The notes beneath the pieces were generated by a model that saw only the letters and a program-made list of their open reading frames with translations, searched no databases and was not told where the DNA came from. A program made the translations under genes and the position numbers. A DNA stretch of 64,000 bases, taken from assembly GCF_012939995.1 (NCBI RefSeq), contig NZ_SPMZ01000023.1, forward strand, positions 48,066 through 112,065, written 5' to 3'. Positions 1 to 9,889 of this stretch are shown piece by piece. The stretch is from Candidatus Competibacter phosphatis (GTDB lineage: Bacteria > Pseudomonadota > Gammaproteobacteria > Competibacterales > Competibacteraceae). How positions within the stretch are numbered: the stretch's first letter is position 1; every line of letters starts with the position of its first letter.

Positions 1-456
1 AGGATAGGGCGGGTAGGGTGATGGATAAGGATAGGAGGGGTAGTAAGGCGGCGGATAGCTGATGACGGTGTTGTCGTCGTCGCTTTGCTGCTGTTGCTCC
101 AGTTGCTGGTTGAGCAAGCTGTTCTTCAGTTGCTGATTTTTCAGCTCCAGGTTGCGGAGCGCCTGCTCCTGGCGGGCTTTTTCCGCAGCCTCGCGTTCAC
201 TGGCCATTTGCTCGGACAAGGCGTTGATGCGCGCGATCTCGGCGGCGGAATCATCGGCGTCGGTTGGGTTGGCTGGAGATGGCTGCGGAATGTCGAGGGT
301 TTGCACCCGTTCCGCGTTTTCCGGCTTTCGCTCGCCATAGTGGACCCGCCCGTTGGCGTCGGTCCACTTATAAATCTGTTGCTGGGCGGGCACGGTGGTG
401 GGCGAGGCCAGCAAAATGACAGTACTCAACGAAAGGACCAGCGGTTTACGGTTCAT
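1..456 (-). CDS. DUF4124 domain protein, C-terminus cut by window edge
   Basis: This reverse-strand frame starts with ATG at 456 and is still open at base 1, so only the first 152 residues are visible. Residues 1 to about 25 form a signal peptide (hydrophobic core, then a VPAQ-like cleavage region). The QQIYKWTDANGRVHYG stretch that follows is the hallmark of DUF4124, a small domain found at the N-terminus of secreted proteobacterial proteins. After it come a Glu/Ala/Gln-rich predicted coiled coil (about residues 70-120) and a low-complexity tail of Tyr, Pro and Ser repeats that runs off the edge. It is probably periplasmic or envelope-attached; the molecular function is unknown. It is divergent from uppP. 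Confidence 0.75.
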   Translation of the reverse strand, partial: MNRKPLVLSLSTVILLASPTTVPAQQQIYKWTDANGRVHYGERKPENAERVQTLDIPQPSPANPTDADDSAAEIARINALSEQMASEREAAEKARQEQALRNLELKNQQLKNSLLNQQLEQQQQSDDDNTVISYPPPYYPSYPYPSPYPPYP

Positions 457-619
457 AGGTCGGCTCCGATGAGTTAATCATGCAGGCCAAGGATCGGATT
501 CGACAGGGCTGATGGGGTGATCGGGGCAGGGCGTTCGCCGCCCGTGGTCCGCATGGTGGGGTCGCGCGGGAATTGCTAGAATCCCCCGCCCATATCAATC
601 ACGAACCAAGGGAGCGCTT

Positions 620-1438
620 TTGGACATCCTGTTGATTCTCAAGGCCCTGATTCTGGGGCTGGTGGAGGCCGCCTCGGAATTCCTGCCGATTTCCAGTACC
701 GGTCACCTGATCATTGTAGGGGATTTTCTGAACTTCATCGGGTCGCGAGCCGAGACCTTCGAGATTTTCATCCAACTTGGCGCGATCCTGGCGGTGGTAT
801 GGATCTATCGGGCGCGGTTGCTCGACGTCGCCACGCATCTGGATCGGGACCCCAGCGCGCGGCGCCTGGTGCTGAATTTGATTGTCGCCTTCATCCCGGC
901 GGCGGTTTTCGGCCTGCTACTCCATAAGGCCATTACTCATTACCTGTTCAACCCGGTCACCGTGGCGGCGGCCTTGGTGGTGGGAGGCATCGTCATCCTG
1001 CTGGTTGAGCGCTACGCCCGCGCGGACCGGGTACAACGGATCGATCAGATGAGCGGGAAGGATGCGCTGCTGGTGGGAATCGCGCAATGTTTGGCGCTGT
1101 TTCCAGGGGTTTCCCGTTCCGGCGCGACCATCATGGGTGGGATGCTGGGCGGGTTGTCACGCTTCGCGGCGACCGAATTTTCCTTTTTCCTGGCGATTCC
1201 GACCATGTTCGCCGCGACGTTTTACAGCTTGTACAAAGAGTGGGGCCGTCTGACGATGGCGGATATACCGATATTCGCGGTTGGATTCGTGGCGGCGTTT
1301 CTGGGTGGATTGGTGGTGGTGCGCTTTCTGCTGGCCTATGTGGGCCGGCATAGCTTTGTCCCTTTCGCCTGGTACCGGATCGTGTTCGGCGGTTTGTTGC
1401 TGGTGTATTTCCATTACCATCCCTGGGTCGGGAATTGA
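620..1438 (+). CDS. uppP: undecaprenyl-diphosphate phosphatase UppP (BacA)
   Basis: This is an inner-membrane enzyme that dephosphorylates undecaprenyl diphosphate to recycle the lipid carrier for peptidoglycan; overexpression is known to give bacitracin resistance. The two family motifs are present: the EFLPISSTGH block near residue 20 and the PGVSRSGATI block near residue 160. Several hydrophobic segments fit the multi-pass fold, and 272 residues is the normal length. The start is TTG at 620, chosen because a GGAG site lies at 611-614 and the protein then begins as family members do (MDILLILKAL). It stands alone, convergent with the RND pump gene. Confidence 0.93.
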   Translation: MDILLILKALILGLVEAASEFLPISSTGHLIIVGDFLNFIGSRAETFEIFIQLGAILAVVWIYRARLLDVATHLDRDPSARRLVLNLIVAFIPAAVFGLLLHKAITHYLFNPVTVAAALVVGGIVILLVERYARADRVQRIDQMSGKDALLVGIAQCLALFPGVSRSGATIMGGMLGGLSRFAATEFSFFLAIPTMFAATFYSLYKEWGRLTMADIPIFAVGFVAAFLGGLVVVRFLLAYVGRHSFVPFAWYRIVFGGLLLVYFHYHPWVGN

Positions 1439-1530
1439 GGGTGTTACCAGCGGCGCGTCCATTGCGCCGAGTCGCTGATGCGCAAGCCCCCCGCCAGTCG
1501 TCCGGCGGAGGATTTGCGAAGCCGGTGAGC

Positions 1531-4500
1531 TCAGGCGGGCGTTTCGGCCGGTTCCAGCCGCTTGCGGAACGCCGCGTAATACAGCACCGGGATGAAGATC
1601 AGCGTCAGCAGGGTGGACACCATGATGCCGAAGATCAGTGAGATCGCCAGCCCCCGGAAGATCGGATCGTCGAGGATGAACAATGCCCCCAGCATGGCCG
1701 CCAGCGCCGTCAAGATGATCGGTTTGGCCCGCACCGCGCTGGAGCGGATCACCGCCTCCTCGAACGGCGTCCCGCTGGCGACTTCCAGGTTGATGAAATC
1801 CACCAGCAGGATCGAGTTGCGGACGATGATGCCCGCCAGCGCGATCATGCCGATCATCGATGTGGCGGTGAACTGGGCGTGCAACAGGGCGTGGCCCGGC
1901 ATCACGCCGATGATGGTCAGCGGGATCGGGGCCATGATGATCAGCGGCACCAGGTAAGAGCGGAACTCCGCCACCACCAGCAGGTAAATCAGGATCATCC
2001 CCACGGCGTAGGCGATGCCCATGTCGCGGAAGGTCTCGTAGGTGATCTGCCACTCGCCATCCCATTTCAGGCTGTAACTGTAGGGATTGTCCGGCTGGCG
2101 AATGAAGAACTGTTCCAGCGGTTCGCCGCCAATCGCTTGGTCGCGCAGATGGGCGAAGATTTCGAACATACCGTACAAGGGACTATCGAGTTTGCCGGCC
2201 ATGTCGCCGAACACGAACACCACCGGTAGCAGGTCTTTGTGGTAGATGGCGTTTTCGCGCTGAGTCCGTTCGACGTCGACGATCTCCGATAGCGGCACCA
2301 ATTGTCCGCCCTGAGCGCGGGTTTTCAAATCCAGCACGGTCGCCATGCCAGCTTTGTCGGCGATCGGTAGTTCCAGGCGTAGCGGGATCGGGTACTTGGC
2401 GGTGCTGGAGTGCAGGTAGCTGACGTCCTCGCCGCGCAGCGCGGTGTTGAGGTCGGTGGCGACCGCCTGCTGCGATACCCCGAGCAGGGCCGCCTTCGCC
2501 CGGTCCACATGCGCGATCAGCCGTTCGGTGGGCGCCTCGACCGTATCGTCCACATCGATGATGTCCGGCGTGGCGCTGAAGATCCGCCGCACTTCCTGGG
2601 CGGCCCGAATCTGGCCGGGATAGTTCAGGCCGTAGACCTCGGCCACCAAGGGCGACATGACCGGCGGACCGGGCGGCACCTCGACCACCTTGACGTTGGC
2701 GTCGTAGCGCTTGCCGATTTCCTGCAAGGGACCGCGCACGCTCAGCGCGATGTCGTGGCTCTTGCGATGGCGGTGTTTCTTGTCGACCAGGTTGACCTGG
2801 ATGTCGCCGACGTTGGCGCCGGTGCGCAGGTAATACTGCCGGACCAGACCATTGAAATTGATCGGCGCGGCGGTGCCGGCGTAGATCTGATAGTCGGTGA
2901 CTTCCTCGACCGTGCCGAGGTAGCGGCCCAGTTCGCCCAGCACCCGGGCAGTCTGTTCCAGCGTTGTCCCTTCCGGCATATCCACGACCACCTGAAACTC
3001 CGACTTGTTGTCGAAGGGCAGCATCTTCAGCACAACCAGTTGGAAATAAGCCAGGCTGACCGAACCCGCGATCAGCAGCAGCACGCTCACGCCCAGCACC
3101 CAGCGCAACGGCTTGCCGCGTCGCCCCCGCAGGAAAGGGCCGACCACGCGCCGGAACAGTCGATGCGAAAAATCTTCTCGGCCTTCCTCGCCGGTGGTCG
3201 CATGGCGCTCGTCCGCAGGCGGCGGCGAGGCCAAGGCCGCGCGCTTTTCCACCACCCGTCGCAGCACCTTGTAAGTCAGCCACGGCGTGAACACGAACGC
3301 CACCGCCAGCGAGATCAGCATGCCCATGCTGGAGTTGATCGGGATCGGACTCATGTACGGTCCCATCAGCCCGGAGACGAAGGCCATCGGCAGCAGGGCG
3401 GCGATCACGGTAAAGGTGGCCAGGATGGTCGGGCCGCCGACCTCGTCCACCGCCAGCGGAATCGCCTCGACCAGCTTGCGTCCGCCCAGATGGATGTGGC
3501 GATGGATGTTTTCCACCACCACGATGGCGTCGTCCACCAGAATACCGATGGAAAAGATCAAGGCGAACAAAGATACTCGGTTGAGGGTGAAGCCCCAGGC
3601 CCAGGACGCGAACAACGTGATCGCCAAGGTCAGGATCACCGCCGTGCCGACGATGAAGGCCTCGCGCCAACCCAGCGCGATCAACACCAACACGATGACC
3701 AGGCTGGTGGCGAAGATCAGTTTGTGGATCAGGGTCATCGCCTTGTCGTTGGCGGTGACGCCGTAGTTACGAGTGACGGTGAGATTGACGCCCTCGGGAA
3801 TGAAGGTGCCCTTGAGTTGCTCGACGCGTTCCAGCAGTTGGTCGGCAACCTGGACCGCGTTTTCACCGGGCTTCTTGGCGATGGCCAGGGTGACGGCCGG
3901 GAATTCGCCCTGACTGGAAATGCCCTTTGCCATCGCCGCCGGACCCGTACCCAGCCAGACGTAGCGCTCCGGCGAATCTGGACCCAGTTCGATCTGGGCG
4001 ACATCGGCCAGATACACCGGCGTGCCTTTGTGCAGCCCCACCACCAGACTGCCGATTTCCCGCGGGTCCACCAGGAAACTGCCGGCCTGCACCGGAATTT
4101 CGCGGTTGTCGCCGACCAGGTAGCCAGCGTCGGCCGAGGCGTTGGCGGCTTGCAACGACCGGCGCAAGTCGGCCAGCGCCAACCCGTACCCGGACAGTTT
4201 GGCGGGGTCGAACAGCACCCGCACCACCCGATCCGGCGCGCCGATGGTGTACAGGTCGCGAGTACCGGCAACGCGTTTCAATTCGGTTTCCAGGGTATGC
4301 GCCACCCGGCTCAGATCGTCGGCGCTACGTTGCGGGTCTTCGGTCCACAGCGTCAGGGCGACGATTGGCACGTCGTCGATGCCCTTGGGCTTGACGATGG
4401 GCTGACCAACTCCAAGGTTGGTCGGCAGCCAATCGAGATTGGAGTAGAGCTTGTTGTACAGGCGGACGATGGCGTCGGTGCGTGGCTGGCCGACCAGGAA

Positions 4501-4816
4501 TTGCACGGTCAGCACCGCCATGCCGGGTCGTGACACCGAATACACATGTTCGACGCCCTCGATTTCCGAGAGCATCTGCTCGGCCGGGCTGCTGACCAAT
4601 CGCTCCACCTCGCGGGCGGTGGCGCCGGGGAAGGGGGATGAACACATTGGCGAAGGTCACGTTGATCTGCGGTTCTTCCTCGCGCGGGGTGACCAGCACC
4701 GCGAACACGCCCATCAACAGCCCCACCAGCGCCAGCAGCGGGGTGATTTCGCTGAGCAGGAATTTTTTCGCGATCGCCCCGGCTAGGCCGAGGCGCGGTT
4801 CGGCGGCGGCGCTCAT
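1531..4816 (-). CDS. RND-family efflux pump inner-membrane subunit (frameshifted near 4632-4636)
   Basis: This is an AcrB-type resistance-nodulation-division transporter that uses proton entry to export drugs or other compounds with a periplasmic adaptor and an outer-membrane channel. The reading frame is broken. An N-terminal piece from ATG 4816 reaches INVTFANVFIP, then changes frame at a run of five C on the coding strand (4632-4636); the remainder is open from there to the stop at 1531. Removing one C gives a continuous protein of about 1094 residues, normal for the family. The transmembrane-4 motif GILVDDAIVVVEN carries the Asp pair of the proton relay. The adaptor gene ends one base upstream (stop at 4818), so the two are one operon. 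Substrate cannot be told; no outer-membrane factor is next to it. Confidence 0.85.
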
Positions 4817-4817
4817 C

Positions 4818-5870
4818 CTACTTCTCCGCCGTGCGTTGTAGCTGTTCCTTCAGATAAACACCGGCTCGGATCGGGTCCAGCGCCACTTGTTCGCCCGGCT
4901 CCAACCCGGCCAGGATTTCGACCACGTCGCCCTCGGTCCGGCCAGGCCGAACCTGTCGCAGGGTGACGCGACCGTCCTTGACCACATAGACACCGCTGAC
5001 TTCGCCGCGCTGCGCCAATGCCTGCTTCGGCACGGTCAATCGGCTGTCCTCGCCGACTCGGAAAGCAACCTTGACGAACATGCCCGGATAGAGGCCTTCG
5101 GTCTTGGGCGGCAAGTAGACCCGTACCTTGAACACGTTACTCTGCGGATCGGCATAGGGGAAAAAGATCAATTTTGCGGCGGCGATGCTGTTTTTGTTGT
5201 CCGGCGGCAGCAAGACTCGCGCCTGGCTATGTTTGCGCACTGGCACGATCAAGCGTTGGGGAATGTCGGTTACCACCCGCAGTTCGTCGAGCGAGAAGCC
5301 GGTTAACAGCGCCTTGCCAGGTTGGACGGCTTCGCCCCGCTGCACATGGCGCTCCAGGACGATGCCGCTGTAGGGGGCGTTGATGGTGGTGTAGCCCAGC
5401 GATTCCTTTGCCTGGGCGACGCCGGCCTGAGCGGCGTCGAGCCGGGCCTTGGCGGCATTGAATCCGGCGGTGGCGGAGTCCATCTGCGCCCTGGATACCA
5501 GTTGCCTTTGGTAGATGTCCTTGATCCGTTTGTACTCGGCCTCGGCCTCGATATGGCGGGCCTGGGCTTCGCGCAAGCTGGCCTGGGCTTGCTCCAGGCC
5601 GGCGCGCTGCTCGATGTTGCGGATACGGACGATCGGGGTACCCGCTGGGACGAAATCGTTGACATCCACCATGATGTCTTCGACCTGACCGGCGGTTTGG
5701 GCGGAGACGGTGCTTTGGTTGACCGCCTCAACCACGCCGTCGAGCACTTGTTCGTCGGGTAGGGTTTGCCGTTGGACCTCGGCGACCGGAAACGGCGGTT
5801 CGGCGGCGAGAAGCGCCGGCGCAGCGGTCAACAGGCAACAGAGCAGCAGCGGACGTGTCGGTATGGGCAT
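4818..5870 (-). CDS. periplasmic adaptor (membrane fusion protein) of RND pump
   Basis: This HlyD/AcrA-like adaptor of 350 residues should link the adjacent RND pump to an outer-membrane channel. It has a signal peptide (residues 1-22). A first lipoyl half-domain follows around residues 40-75, then an alpha-helical hairpin rich in Ala, Glu and Gln (about 85-150) and the second lipoyl half (TINAPYSGIV). The beta-barrel and membrane-proximal domains contain PGMFVKVAFRVG. It lies one base upstream of the pump gene, and its promoter region carries a 20-bp palindrome (5911-5930). The family includes multidrug and metal exporters; specificity is not visible. Confidence 0.87.
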   Translation of the reverse strand: MPIPTRPLLLCCLLTAAPALLAAEPPFPVAEVQRQTLPDEQVLDGVVEAVNQSTVSAQTAGQVEDIMVDVNDFVPAGTPIVRIRNIEQRAGLEQAQASLREAQARHIEAEAEYKRIKDIYQRQLVSRAQMDSATAGFNAAKARLDAAQAGVAQAKESLGYTTINAPYSGIVLERHVQRGEAVQPGKALLTGFSLDELRVVTDIPQRLIVPVRKHSQARVLLPPDNKNSIAAAKLIFFPYADPQSNVFKVRVYLPPKTEGLYPGMFVKVAFRVGEDSRLTVPKQALAQRGEVSGVYVVKDGRVTLRQVRPGRTEGDVVEILAGLEPGEQVALDPIRAGVYLKEQLQRTAEK

Positions 5871-5910
5871 GGAATTCTCCCTTTGACCTGAGCGGGTATA
5901 AGGTCTTTAT

Positions 5911-5930
5911 ATATTAGCAATATCTAATAT
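5911..5930. promoter_or_regulatory. operator-like palindrome within promoter of adaptor-RND operon
   Basis: A perfect inverted repeat, ATATTAG-N6-CTAATAT, lies 41 bases upstream of the adaptor start. On the reverse strand a candidate -35 (TTGAAA, 5935-5930) and an A/T-rich -10 (TATATA or TATAAA, within 5913-5906) flank it, so the repeat fills the spacer where a repressor would block RNA polymerase. The shape resembles ArsR-family operators, which is an analogy only. No regulator gene adjoins it in the window. Confidence 0.5.
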
Positions 5931-5987
5931 TTCAAGGCGAAAAACAAATGAATCGGAAAAATCCATGAATCGATGTCGCCGAGCGGT

Positions 5988-6734
5988 TTATTCCACCAGC
6001 AGCGCCGGGACCAGCAGCGCGACGGTTTCAGCCAATTCGCAGGCAGCCCCAAGAGTGTCGCCGGTGGTGCCGCCCAGTCGGTTCAGCAACCAGTGGCGCA
6101 TGCCGAAAAAACCGGCGGCCAGCACACCGAGCAGTACGCCACCCTGCCAGTCGAGCAGTACGACCGTGGCGAGGGCAACCAGCAAAACCAGCGTGGCGCA
6201 GCTTAGTCGCGGCAGATAGTCGGCGTAGGCCGCGCCCAGTCCTTCAGGCCGCACATAGGGCGTGGTGGCCAGGAGTAGCACGATGACGGAACGGCCCAGC
6301 ACCGGCGCCAGCAACAGCACGGTGCGGGCATCTCCGGCCAGCAGCACTTGCAGGGCGGCAAACTTGGTCAGCAGCACCAGTACGATGATGACCACCGCCA
6401 TCGGGCCGCTGCGTGGGTCTTTCATGATGGCCAGAGTCCGGTCGCGATCGCCGTGACCCCCGATCCAGGCATCGGCGGTGTCGGCTAGCCCATCCAGGTG
6501 CAAGCCACCGGTCAGCAGGACCCAAACCGCTAGCACCAGGGCCGCCAGCACACCGGGGTCGATTAGCCAGAGCATGGTGTGCAATCCGGCCAGCAGCGTG
6601 CCGATGAGCAGCCCCACCACCGGGAAGAATAGCACCGACAACCCCAGTTCCTCGGGGCGCGGCGGGGTGGCGGGCGACGGGACCGGCAAGCGGGTCAGCA
6701 ATTGCAGGGCCAGGGCGAAGGCGCGGAGGATCAT
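5988..6734 (-). CDS. cobS: adenosylcobinamide-GDP ribazoletransferase CobS
   Basis: This integral membrane enzyme joins adenosylcobinamide-GDP to alpha-ribazole (or its phosphate), the last assembly step of cobalamin. The family motif GGLHLDGLADTADAW is near residue 65 and is followed by the conserved KDPRSGPMA region; the rest is largely hydrophobic. ATG 6734 is preferred over an upstream in-frame start at 6833 because it overlaps the stop of cobC as ATGA and gives [11 protein letters not shown], the usual N-terminus; length is then 248 residues. It is the last gene of the cobU-T-C-S operon. Confidence 0.92.
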   Translation of the reverse strand: MILRAFALALQLLTRLPVPSPATPPRPEELGLSVLFFPVVGLLIGTLLAGLHTMLWLIDPGVLAALVLAVWVLLTGGLHLDGLADTADAWIGGHGDRDRTLAIMKDPRSGPMAVVIIVLVLLTKFAALQVLLAGDARTVLLLAPVLGRSVIVLLLATTPYVRPEGLGAAYADYLPRLSCATLVLLVALATVVLLDWQGGVLLGVLAAGFFGMRHWLLNRLGGTTGDTLGAACELAETVALLVPALLVE

Positions 6735-7336
6735 GCCACCCGGCCATTGTGAAACACCAGACGGGGTTCGGCCTCCGGGTCGTGAAACCAGTGTACCCGG
6801 CTGAGCGCCGCGAAAGGCACTTCGAAGCGCCACAGGCGCCGCAAAGGCATGTCCAGAATCCGGCGCAGCACCATGCGGATGGTGCCGCCGTGGGCGACCA
6901 GCAACACATGTTGGCCACGGTGGCGTTCCAGCAGCGTCGCCCAGGCTTGGCCGACCCGTCGGTCGAAGTCAGCGACGGGCTCGCTTTCGGGGATCGGGTG
7001 GGCGATGGGGTCACGCCAGAATTGCGCCAGCGCCAGCGGGTCGCTGGCGTGGACTTCGGCGACGCCGCAGCCTTCCCAGACACCGAAGCGGATCTCGCTG
7101 AATCCCTGAACGATCTCCAGAGGGCGATCCAACTGCTGGGCCAGCTCGCGGGCGAAGGCGGCGCAGCGGATCAGCGGCGAGCTGACGATCGTTTGCCAGC
7201 CGCGAAAGTCCCCGACCGCCGCGCGCATCTGTTGCCATCCCAGCGGGCTGAGTGGATCGTCCAGCGCGCCGCGAAATTTTTTGCCGCCCGCCGGTTCACC
7301 GTGCCTTAGCAGATCGACGGTGGTGAAGTCGTTCAT
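6731..7336 (-). CDS. cobC: alpha-ribazole phosphatase CobC (histidine phosphatase family)
   Basis: This cytoplasmic phosphatase of the phosphoglycerate-mutase superfamily is expected to remove phosphate from alpha-ribazole 5'-phosphate (or from cobalamin 5'-phosphate) in the lower-ligand branch. The catalytic LLRHGEP motif is at residues 9-15 and the second His is in [10 protein letters not shown] near 147. Length is 201 residues. It overlaps cobT by ATGA at its start and cobS by ATGA at its end. The family is broad (fructose-bisphosphatase, mutase), so the assignment rests on operon context. Confidence 0.88.
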   Translation of the reverse strand: MNDFTTVDLLRHGEPAGGKKFRGALDDPLSPLGWQQMRAAVGDFRGWQTIVSSPLIRCAAFARELAQQLDRPLEIVQGFSEIRFGVWEGCGVAEVHASDPLALAQFWRDPIAHPIPESEPVADFDRRVGQAWATLLERHRGQHVLLVAHGGTIRMVLRRILDMPLRRLWRFEVPFAALSRVHWFHDPEAEPRLVFHNGRVA

Positions 7337-8376
7337 GATTGCGAGACTCCGGCTTCGGCGAAGGTGGCCATGCGGGCGTGCAGGGCGGCGGCGGCGCGTA
7401 GGATCGGCATCGCCACCGCCGCGCCGCTGCCTTCACCCAGGCGCATGTCCAGATCGAGCAACGGTTGTGCGTCCAGCGCGTCCAGCAGTCGGCGATGGCC
7501 GGGTTCGGCGGAACGGTGAGCATGGAACAGCCAGGCCGCCAGATCCGGCTGGTGCCGGGTCGCGACCAGCGCGGCGGTAGTGGCGATGAAGCCGTCCACC
7601 AGCGCTGGAACCCCGAGTTGGGCGCAGCGCAGGTAGGCGCCCGCCAACGCGGCGATTTCGAAACCGCCCAGCCGTTGCAGGGCCACAAGCGGCCGGTCGG
7701 CGCGGTGCCGGGCCAGTCCTCGTTCGATGGTCAGCGCCTTGCGGGCGACGCCGGCGGCGTCCAGGCCGGTGCCGGGGCCGGCCAGTTGCGCGGCCGGCAG
7801 ACCGAGCAGGGAGCAGGCGACGGCGGCGGCACTGGTGGTATTGCCAATGCCCATCTCGCCGCCGATGAACAGCCGTGCCCCGCCGATCGAGGCGCGCTCG
7901 GCGGCTTCGCGGCCCGCCGTCAGCGCGTCGTGCAACTGTTCGACACTCATGGCGGGTTCGTGAACGAAATTGGCGGTACCGGCGGCGATTCGGGCATCCA
8001 GCACGCCCGGCAGATCGCCCAGCGCCTGCACGGTGCCGACGTTGACCACTTCCAGCCGGGCGTTCCATTCCTGGGCCAGCACGCTGATCGCGGCGCCGCC
8101 ACGAGCAAAGTTACGCACCATTTCGGCGGTGACGACCTGCGGAAAGGCCGATACGCCTTCGGCGACGATGCCGTGGTCGGCGGCGAACACGCTGATCCAG
8201 ACCTGATCCAGCCGCGGCTGTTGGGTGCCTTGCATCGCGGCCAGGGTCGCGCCGAGCCGTTCCAGTCGACCCAGCGAGCCGGGCGGCTTGGTCAGTTGCG
8301 CCTGCCGCTCGTGGGCGGCCGCCAGCGTGGCGGTGTCGGGGCCGGGAATCGGGTCGTCAAACCAGGGATGGCTCAT
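7333..8376 (-). CDS. cobT: nicotinate-nucleotide--dimethylbenzimidazole phosphoribosyltransferase CobT
   Basis: CobT activates the lower ligand 5,6-dimethylbenzimidazole by transferring phosphoribose from nicotinate mononucleotide. Family landmarks are the TKPPGSLG motif near residue 29, the [14 protein letters not shown] block near 167-180, and the C-terminal LGEGSGAA motif holding the catalytic Glu. Length is 347 residues. ATG 8376 was chosen because it overlaps the cobU stop as ATGA; the frame stays open further upstream, but that stretch is inside cobU. Confidence 0.93.
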   Translation of the reverse strand: MSHPWFDDPIPGPDTATLAAAHERQAQLTKPPGSLGRLERLGATLAAMQGTQQPRLDQVWISVFAADHGIVAEGVSAFPQVVTAEMVRNFARGGAAISVLAQEWNARLEVVNVGTVQALGDLPGVLDARIAAGTANFVHEPAMSVEQLHDALTAGREAAERASIGGARLFIGGEMGIGNTTSAAAVACSLLGLPAAQLAGPGTGLDAAGVARKALTIERGLARHRADRPLVALQRLGGFEIAALAGAYLRCAQLGVPALVDGFIATTAALVATRHQPDLAAWLFHAHRSAEPGHRRLLDALDAQPLLDLDMRLGEGSGAAVAMPILRAAAALHARMATFAEAGVSQS

Positions 8377-8891
8377 GCGGGACAGTCCTTGAGGGTAAGA
8401 GGCAGGCCGGCCACCACGAGGGTGACGCGGCCACAGAGGCGGGCGACCGCCTGATGCAATCGGCCGGCTTCGTCGCGGAAGCGGCGGGCCAAGGGGTTGA
8501 TGGGGACGATGCCCTGGCCGACTTCGTTGCTGACCAGCAGTACCTGTCCAGGCAGACTGGGCAGCGTGTTCAACAGGGCGCGCGTTTCGGCGTCCAGGCG
8601 GTCGTCGCCGGCGGCCAGCAGGTTGCTGAGCCACAGCGTCAGGCAGTCCACCAGCAGGCAGCGATCCGGGGCGGCGTGGGTTTGCAGGGCGGAGGCGAGG
8701 GCCAGCGGTTCTTCCACCAGTCCCCAGTCGGCGGGGCGGTCGGCGCGATGGTGGGCGATGCGCTCGTTCATCTCCGCGTCGCCAGCTTGGGCAGTGGCGA
8801 GGTAGATGACATGCAGGCCAGCGGCGGCGGCTTGGCGTTGGGCGAAGGCGCTTTTACCGGAGCGGGCGCCGCCGAGGATGAGCTGTTTCAT
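8373..8891 (-). CDS. cobU: adenosylcobinamide kinase / guanylyltransferase CobU
   Basis: This bifunctional enzyme phosphorylates adenosylcobinamide and then adds GMP to give adenosylcobinamide-GDP, the substrate of CobS. The P-loop GGARSGKS is at residues 7-14, followed by the family's [14 protein letters not shown] region and [12 protein letters not shown]. Length is 172 residues. It is first in the cobU-T-C-S operon, which supports cobinamide salvage and nucleotide-loop assembly; no corrin-ring genes lie in the window. No obvious ribosome-binding site precedes ATG 8891. Confidence 0.93.
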   Translation of the reverse strand: MKQLILGGARSGKSAFAQRQAAAAGLHVIYLATAQAGDAEMNERIAHHRADRPADWGLVEEPLALASALQTHAAPDRCLLVDCLTLWLSNLLAAGDDRLDAETRALLNTLPSLPGQVLLVSNEVGQGIVPINPLARRFRDEAGRLHQAVARLCGRVTLVVAGLPLTLKDCPA

Positions 8892-9001
8892 GTCGGGCGT
8901 GGTTTATGATTTTTCCGCGAGCACCCATGGTGGGTGGCGTGGCCTCATTATCGTTGATTTCGGCGAATTACCAAATCGGATGACGCGGATGGTGACTGGT
9001 T

Positions 9002-9027
9002 CGCCGCGCGGAATTTCCGCCGCGGCG
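9002..9027. repeat. GC-rich hairpin between cobU and nasT
   Basis: Outer arms CGCCGCG and CGCGGCG enclose an inner CGGA-ATT-TCCG stem, with one bulged C, in the 268-base gap between divergent cobU and nasT. There is no T-run on either side, so it is not a standard terminator. Function unknown; it might be a leader structure of the cob mRNA. I did not find the conserved B12-box of a cobalamin riboswitch around it. Confidence 0.4.
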
Positions 9028-9083
9028 TGGATGCGGGGCCATGGCGGTGATGATGGGAGCCCAATGTAAGGTGTGTTTGCAAT

Positions 9084-9098
9084 TGGCATGGATAGTGC
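9084..9098 (+). promoter_or_regulatory. possible sigma-54 promoter for nasT
   Basis: TGGCATG-GATA-GTGC has the invariant GG (9085-9086) and GC (9097-9098) at the correct 12-base register, but matches the TTGC half only partly. It would start transcription near 9110, about 50 bases before nasT. This is weaker than the nrtA site. Confidence 0.35.
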
Positions 9099-9159
9099 TC
9101 AAGACCTCGGCGTCGGGTTTGAAGCACATCAAGGTCGCTGATGAAAAAAAATCGAAGTC

Positions 9160-9723
9160 ATGCTGATCGACGCTCATTCAGGGCGGTCGGCGATTTTGGA
9201 GCAGGCGCTGAGCGACGCCGGCTACCGGATTGCCATCCGCATCGTCAGTACTGACCGGTTGCTACAGCAAGTGCGGGATATCAAACCCGATGTCATTCTG
9301 ATCGATATCGACCTTCCCGATCGCGATACCCTGGAACAGTTGCGCGATGTCGGGCGGAACCAGCCCAAACCCATCGTGATGTTCGCTGAACGCAGCGACC
9401 CCGAAACCACCGCCGCTGCCTTACGGGCGGGGGTTAGCGCCTACGTGGTTGACGATCTGAACCCTCGTCGCCTCAAACCCATCATGGATGTCGCCATCGC
9501 CCGGTTCCGTGAGTATCAGGCGCTGCGTCGGGAGCTGGAAGAAACCCGTAACCAACTTGCGGACCGAAAAATCGTCGAAAAAGCAAAGGGCTTGCTGATG
9601 AAGCAGCGCAATCTGAGCGAACAAGAAGCGTACCAGTCCTTGCGCAAGCTGGCGATGGATCGCAATCAGCGCGTGGGAGAAGTAGCGCGTACCGTGGTTT
9701 CCTTACTGGAGATGTTGAGTTGA
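9160..9723 (+). CDS. nasT: NasT-type ANTAR response regulator (nitrate antiterminator); start probably frame-slipped
   Basis: This two-domain regulator has a receiver-like domain (residues 1 to about 115, with LIDIDLPD as the putative phosphoacceptor strand), a short helical linker, and an ANTAR RNA-binding domain (about 125-187, including AKGLLMKQRNLSEQEAY). ANTAR proteins bind tandem hexaloop hairpins and prevent transcription termination. Exactly such an RNA lies downstream before nrtA, so this is very likely its regulator. The intact frame opens at ATG 9160, but ATG 9141 with an AAGG site upstream would encode MKKIEV in front if the A8 run at 9144-9151 were A7. The natural start is therefore probably 9141 and the extra A an error. 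Known NasT works with a nitrate sensor NasS; none is adjacent. Confidence 0.88.
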   Translation: MLIDAHSGRSAILEQALSDAGYRIAIRIVSTDRLLQQVRDIKPDVILIDIDLPDRDTLEQLRDVGRNQPKPIVMFAERSDPETTAAALRAGVSAYVVDDLNPRRLKPIMDVAIARFREYQALRRELEETRNQLADRKIVEKAKGLLMKQRNLSEQEAYQSLRKLAMDRNQRVGEVARTVVSLLEMLS

Positions 9724-9859
9724 GTCGATGGTCTCTACTCAATGTGGTGCAGGCTGACGATGCTACGCGCCATGATAGGGCAAAATTTACCGGCACGAGT
9801 AGTGCGATATACTTTGTTTTTTTCATAAAAATGATTGATGTTAAGTGCTTAAGATAAGT

Positions 9860-9874
9860 TGGCACGTATAATGC
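9860..9874 (+). promoter_or_regulatory. sigma-54 (RpoN) promoter of the nrt-nir-nas operon
   Basis: TGGCACG-TATA-ATGC matches the sigma-54 consensus TGGCACG-N4-TTGC except one base, with GG at 9861-9862 and GC at 9873-9874 exactly 12 bases apart. Transcription should start near 9886, a few bases before the first ANTAR hairpin at 9890, so promoter and leader fit together. Nitrogen control through NtrC is the likely input. Confidence 0.75.
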
Positions 9875-9889
9875 CTTAAAAATATCGGC

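Noticed and set aside
1439..1530. Intrinsic terminator between uppP and the RND gene
   Set aside because: A short CCGCC/GGCGG hairpin is present but no T-run follows on either strand.
2410..4533. Long open frame antisense to the RND pump gene
   Set aside because: High GC keeps opposite frames open; the translation is Gln/His/Asp-rich with no domain, while the reverse strand encodes a clear RND transporter.
8892..9159. Cobalamin riboswitch upstream of cobU
   Set aside because: I looked for the B12-box and its usual surrounding stems on the reverse strand and saw only an unrelated GC-rich hairpin. A covariance search could still change this.
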